Positions 60,247 through 64,000 of a stretch of 64,000 nucleotides of DNA are shown piece by piece. Numbering within the stretch: the first letter of the stretch is position 1; each line of letters begins with the position of its first letter. The DNA lies in the NCBI GenBank assembly GCA_001584585.1, contig LSYV01000044.1, forward strand, positions 697,715 through 761,714, given 5' to 3'. This DNA is from Gonium pectorale. Lineage: Eukaryota; Chlorophyta; Chlorophyceae; Chlamydomonadales; Volvocaceae. Made by a program: the position numbers and the translations under genes. The notes beneath the pieces are model-generated. The model saw only the letters and a program-made list of their open reading frames with translations, did not search any database and was not told the DNA's origin.

Positions 60247-60447
60247 TTATTGTTGTTGCGCCTCCTGCTTCCTCTCGTGCTGACGCTGCGCGGCCGCGCT
60301 GCTGGACGCGAGCCCCCCAATGCTGGGCGTCATCCCGCTGTCGATGGTACTGTTCGACCGAAGGATCTCCGCCGTGCGCTCCATGGCCAGTCCCCATACG
60401 TCATACCCGCGGGAGGGAAGCTCAGAAGCAGAGGAAACGGATGCCAT
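60247..60447 (-). CDS. Possible small protein, 66 aa, unrecognised
   Basis: A single open frame starting MASVSSASELPSRGYDVWGL and ending QRQHERKQEAQQQ. Codon usage is partly algal-like (GAG, CGC, GCC, AGC) and the ATG sits in a reasonable context (GTAGCATGG). There is no donor in frame before the stop, so it cannot be the first exon of ATP11. A CTCCAG acceptor-like site lies just before the start, so it might instead be the last exon of a minus-strand gene whose upstream exons I cannot find. No family recognised. Confidence 0.3.
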   Translation of the reverse strand: MASVSSASELPSRGYDVWGLAMERTAEILRSNSTIDSGMTPSIGGLASSSAAAQRQHERKQEAQQQ

Positions 60448-60714
60448 GCTACTGGAGGGGAGAAGCAGAGCATGGTGGAGCCTGGAAGTCGAAGGGGCTC
60501 AAACATGCATAACGTGCGTTACGTGCGGCGTAACGTGCAGGCCAGCGCCAAGCAGCTGTCTCCAAAGTGTGTTGCCTTGCATAGAAGCGCCGGGCGACGG
60601 TCCGGAGGTAGCTCCCGTACCTTTTGGTACTAGGCAGACAAAAAGGGTCTGCTGCACTCTCTGCACTCTAAGAAGCTACTTATCGCTCACTCAGCGGCAC
60701 TGTAGCCATCAGGT

Positions 60715-60852
60715 AGCCATCGCCGGTCCGAAGGAGTGTACTGTCGAAACAAGGCAGCTGCTGCATGCGGACCTACTGTTCTTCTTGCAGAAGTTGCCCG
60801 ATAGCGAGCTTGCGATCCTCCGGTGGCTCAAAACACGTAAAACAGCCAATTA
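60715..60852 (+). pseudogene. Truncated duplicate of the kinase-like gene's N-terminal exon
   Basis: Reads LLHADLLFFLQKLPDSELAI and then stops (LRWLKTRKTAN, TAA at about 60850). This matches the 61538 exon (LLIFLNTLPDRELAILRS) in both DNA and protein, including the shared upstream CTGTC-AAACA-GGCAGCTGCTGC. About 50 bp present in the downstream copy are missing here, and homology ends soon after the LPD.ELAILR core, so it is a broken partial copy. Confidence 0.6.
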
Positions 60853-61272
60853 ACGATAAGGTGGGATCTGAATGAAAAGCAAGGGTACCCGCCATACCCG
60901 CCCAGAGCGGTGGAGCGGTACCCGCGTGAGCGCGCGCGTGTGTCAAAAAAAGAAATCTGCAGAGAAAGAGGGAGCCCGCCTCTACGGTCATACACAACCG
61001 AAGGCGCGACGTTTCCGGTAGGGCGGGCGAACGGTGGGTGACGTTCGTCCCGCCCCCCAAAGGCCGGCTTATTACATCTTAGCTTATTACTAGGACTTCA
61101 CCTGGTGTACTGCAAGGTCTCAAGGTTGAGCTGCGGTCACGTCTAGTCTCCCGCTGCGCCGCTTCACACCCTCCATACACCGGATGCGGTAGACCCCGCA
61201 GGAAGCCGGCCTGAGGAACGGGGAAGCCCTGGCGTCAACGCTGCATAGCAACCAACTCTGTGCGAGGCGGGA

Positions 61273-61290
61273 CCAGGGGAGCTCCCCTGG
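61273..61290. repeat. 18-bp perfect palindrome
   Basis: CCAGGGGAGCTCCCCTGG is fully self-complementary and centred on a SacI-like GAGCTC. It sits in non-coding DNA upstream of the kinase-like gene. Its function, if any, is unknown. Confidence 0.85.
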
Positions 61291-61537
61291 GCGGGACGGA
61301 CACTAAAACTATGAAAAAAACCTAACCTACCCTAAAACCTTGATTGCCCAGAATAGCGGTCTGTCATTGCATGGATGCGCTGGGTGCTGAGTGCTCTGGG
61401 CGATGCGGAGGTACCGTACACGTACATCGCCTTGCAGCGTTGCAGGCGTGCACAAAGAATCGAGGTCTGCTGCAAACCAAGAACGAAGCGCCCTCGAGCA
61501 ACGATGTAGTCAGCGCCGGCCAGAGGAAGTATCATAA

Positions 61538-64000
61538 ATGCTGTCAAAACAGGCAGCTGCTGCGCTGGTGTTGCGCTCGGTCGCTTCCGTGGAAGAATCT
61601 GCAGGCCTATTGATCTTCTTAAATACGTTGCCCGATAGAGAGCTTGCGATCCTGCGCAGCGACTACTCCGCAGAGGTTGTCGTGAAATATATAAGAAAAC
61701 TGAAGGCTGCGGCAGAAACGGCGGCAGTTATGGCTCGGTCCATGCGTCCATCCCTCTCTGTTTCCGCGTTCTGCGTTCTCGCTGGGTGAGGTTCTTACAG
61801 GCCACGTAGCAGGCCACCCAACCTCGCCTGGCCTGACTCATGCGTTACGTGCGCTGCAGACACACCGGCCGCTGATCAAGAGAGCCCGAGGGGCACAGCG
61901 GCGGAGGCAGCGGGTAAGTGGTGAGCAAAGGATTTGACGTCCGCGTTGGGGGGGGGGGACATGCTGTTGAAGGCCTTGCCTAACTTGCGTTCAGGACCCC
62001 TGTGGGTAGGCCCTGCACGGAAACCTGCCGCCACGTGCCCTTCTCCTGTCCCTCCGCGCCAGAGCTGTACGCGCAGCGTATCAAGTCGGTTCCCGCCCCA
62101 TCTCAGCTGATACCGTCAGTGGAGCAGCAACTTCCTGGCCTCGGGCCGCTGCTCCTCAACTGGCGTCCCGATGCGGGAGCCGCTGGGCTGCTGCCGGAGC
62201 TCACAGACCCGGTCTTCACCGCCGCGGTGGCTCGCCTGATCAGTAGCTTCAGGCCTGACGAGGCGTCGTTGCTGACAGCCGGGCTCCTGTGTCAGGTGAC
62301 GGCCAAGTTCTACAGCCGCGAGGTGCGCAATTGTAGCCGACTACGCAGCTGTACGGGAAGGCGGGCACAAGTTGCCAACACACGCAGATGGGCACGCCGC
62401 TTGAGCGCCTGCCGCCTGGCTGCCGCTTCTCATGAGCACGCACTGGTCGGTTCGCCTGCGGTAGCCTGCGAGTGACGTTCCTGTGCCGCCACATCCAGGC
62501 TGAGTTGTCCAGGGCGATCATCACTACACTGGAGGACTACCTGTTGCCGGAGGACGACCCGTCGGTAGAGGAAGTCTACATCGTCAGGAGGGGGTTCGCA
62601 GACAGGGGGTTCGCGCCTGCCTGGGCTCTGGGCGACAAGGCCGTATCGCCCACCAACGTCTACCTCGCCGTGGAGCTGGGCCAAACTGTGAGCGCTGCAT
62701 TGCAGCGGGCAGCCCAACATGTTATGTTATGTTACATCCGCCTAACGGGTGCCGTAGATGATTGGTGTTCGGTGGGCTCGAAGCTGCTGCTTGTTGCCAC
62801 TGAACGCTCTGCGCCTCACGCACCTCTAACCCCCGTACACCGCCGTTGCAGGATAAGGCGGGCGTAGGCGACTCCGGAGACTCCCATTACAAGGGCGGCG
62901 GACACCACGTGCACTTTTGGGTAAGAATGTGCAACTTGTGTCGTGTACGGCCTAGATGTGCTCTGCCCATCGCAGCGCATTTAGGGACGCCCCGCAAACC
63001 CATGCCTTCCGCTCCGCTCGCATGCCGTGACATACTGTGCCCTTGCAGCGCCTTCGCGAGGCCCGTGAGACCTTCAAGGCCACCTACTGCCCCGCCTTCC
63101 TGCTCGAGGTGCGGCGATCAAGAATGGGACGTGCAGGCAGCAGCGAGTGCTGCAAGCGCTCCTAGTTCTGAGTCGGTCCAATGCAGGCCGGGCCGGTGCT
63201 GGGGCGAAGCCATGCCCTGCGCATACAAGCCCACACCTCGTTCATCTGTGAAAACCACACCCTGCCAGCCCCAAGCCGTGTCACCATTTGCGCTCCACCC
63301 CCTGGCGGCACTCTCCTCGGTAGGTGGTGGGCTCGCACATCCGGCTGTCGTCGCTGGCCTGGCTGGATCGCGTGACGGTGTTTCCGCTCACCCCGCTGCT
63401 CAACCTGCTGCCCGCGTACCCGGCCACTGACCGCCTGCTGCTGCCGGTGGCGCGCATGCTGGAGGTGCTGCGCATGGGCCTGCGCATGCTGGCCGCGCGC
63501 AGCCGCGAATCGAAGCAGCAGCTGGTTCTGCCCGCCGGCGCCAAGGCGCTGGGACTGCCGTGGCACATCGCCTTCTCCCCGCGCTACATTGCCAGCACGG
63601 CGCGGCGCCTCGCGGCCAGGACATTCCTCGTGGAGCTGTCCGACGCCGCCCGCGGGGCCGGCCGAGTCGAAGGCAGCCCCGATGGCGGGGGGCGGCGCAT
63701 GGTGGTTGTCAAGCTGGGACGTGGCTACGGCCTGGCGGCGCACGTGGCTTGGGCGGAGCTGGGCTTGGCGCCGCAGGTGCTGCGTGTTCTGCGGATACCT
63801 GGTGGCTGGCAGCTCGTGGAGATGGAGTACTTGCCGTCCGAGGAGTGGACTCTGCTGCACGACTTGGCGGACGCCGACCGTGAGGGGGCGCTCCAGGCTG
63901 CGCTGGAGGCGCTGAGCCGCGCACACCACGACACAGCAGCTGGCGGGACGGCGGCGGAGGTTCGACGGCGACGTGCGGCCGCCCAAGTTGCCTGGTGCGG
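61538..64000 (+). CDS. Protein-kinase-like protein of an algal lineage-specific type (3' partial)
   Basis: Runs off the window end. Secure exons, mutually in phase: 62063-62322, 62499-62687, 62852-62920, 63049-63108, 63324 to beyond 64000. Likely upstream exon 61538-61785 starts MLSKQAAAALVLRSVASVEE and contains the LPDRELAILRSDYS motif. Its link to 62063 is uncertain: either via 61860-61913 with a weak donor, or directly to an alternative acceptor at 62009. The final exon has a kinase N-lobe-like core, MVVVKLGRGYG (putative ATP-binding Lys) followed by HVAWAELGLAPQVL and GGWQLVEMEYLPSEEW, which resembles the hinge region of atypical kinases. A helical HIRLSSLAWLDRV/LLNLLPAYP segment precedes it. 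The catalytic loop would lie beyond the window, so kinase activity is unproven. No signal peptide or membrane segment was seen. Confidence 0.62.

Larger units (their letters stand above)
59710..61537. other. Region between ATP11 and the kinase-like gene
   Basis: It contains ATP11's 5' flank, the doubtful small ORF at 60247-60447 (-), and a truncated duplicate of the kinase-like gene's N-terminal exon at about 60715-60852. It also has an 18-bp perfect palindrome at 61273-61290 and an A-rich stretch with a single telomere-like CCCTAAAA near 61315-61340. No other gene was seen. Confidence 0.55.

Noticed and set aside
61310..61345. Interstitial telomere repeat
   Set aside because: Only one CCCTAAAA unit is present beside irregular CCTAACC; no tandem array.

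Overview
This window looks like nuclear DNA of a volvocine green alga (Chlamydomonas/Volvox relatives). The grounds are very GC-rich coding sequence, genes cut by many short introns with GTGAGT/GTGCGT-type donors and C/T-rich NCAG acceptors, long Ala/Gly/Ser/Pro tracts inside proteins, occasional TGTAA motifs downstream of genes, and algal-type families (gametolysin-like metallopeptidase, PPR-SmR-cyclin fusion). Species cannot be fixed from the sequence. There are two assembly gaps (N runs at 181-596 and 12143-12162). All gene models were spliced by eye. For the models I regard as solid, every exon junction was checked for reading-phase agreement.

Layout. 100-4845 (+): 3' part of a large low-complexity multi-pass membrane protein of unknown function. 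4846-10383: no gene I can support. 10384-10748 (-): two-exon TOM7 of the mitochondrial outer-membrane translocase, separated by only 193 bp from 10942-16486 (+), a 505-aa protein with four copies of a helical repeat resembling the hnRNP Q acidic domain plus Pro- and Gly-rich linkers. 18792-23732 (-): EF-hand (calcium-regulated) mitochondrial carrier with an unusual C-terminal extension. 25088-26942 (-): a 183-aa ankyrin-repeat protein.

27868-46148 (+) is the centrepiece: one 25-exon gene whose phases all agree, predicting about 3,514 residues. It has a signal peptide, a LamG-like domain, a cadherin-like region, a zinc metallopeptidase with HEVGHLLGLPH, a second LamG-like domain, three thrombospondin-type repeats, EGF-like and CGVC cysteine modules, one transmembrane helix, and a roughly 765-aa cytosolic tail rich in Ser/Thr-Pro sites.

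47796-53995 (+): a 956-aa PPR-SmR-cyclin fusion with eight tandem 35-residue PPR motifs. 57783-59709 (-): ATP11, the F1-ATPase beta-subunit assembly chaperone, with a short mitochondrial presequence. 60247-60447 (-): a doubtful 66-codon ORF. About 61538 to the window end (+): the 5' part of a protein-kinase-like gene, preceded by a truncated copy of its own N-terminal exon.

Three genes serve mitochondria (protein import, Ca2+-regulated solute transport, ATP-synthase assembly), but they are scattered and on the same strand only by chance as far as I can tell. The giant gene points to extracellular-matrix proteolysis or adhesion signalling at the cell surface. The PPR-cyclin points to RNA-level control. 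Nothing suggests operons, CRISPR or an intact mobile element.
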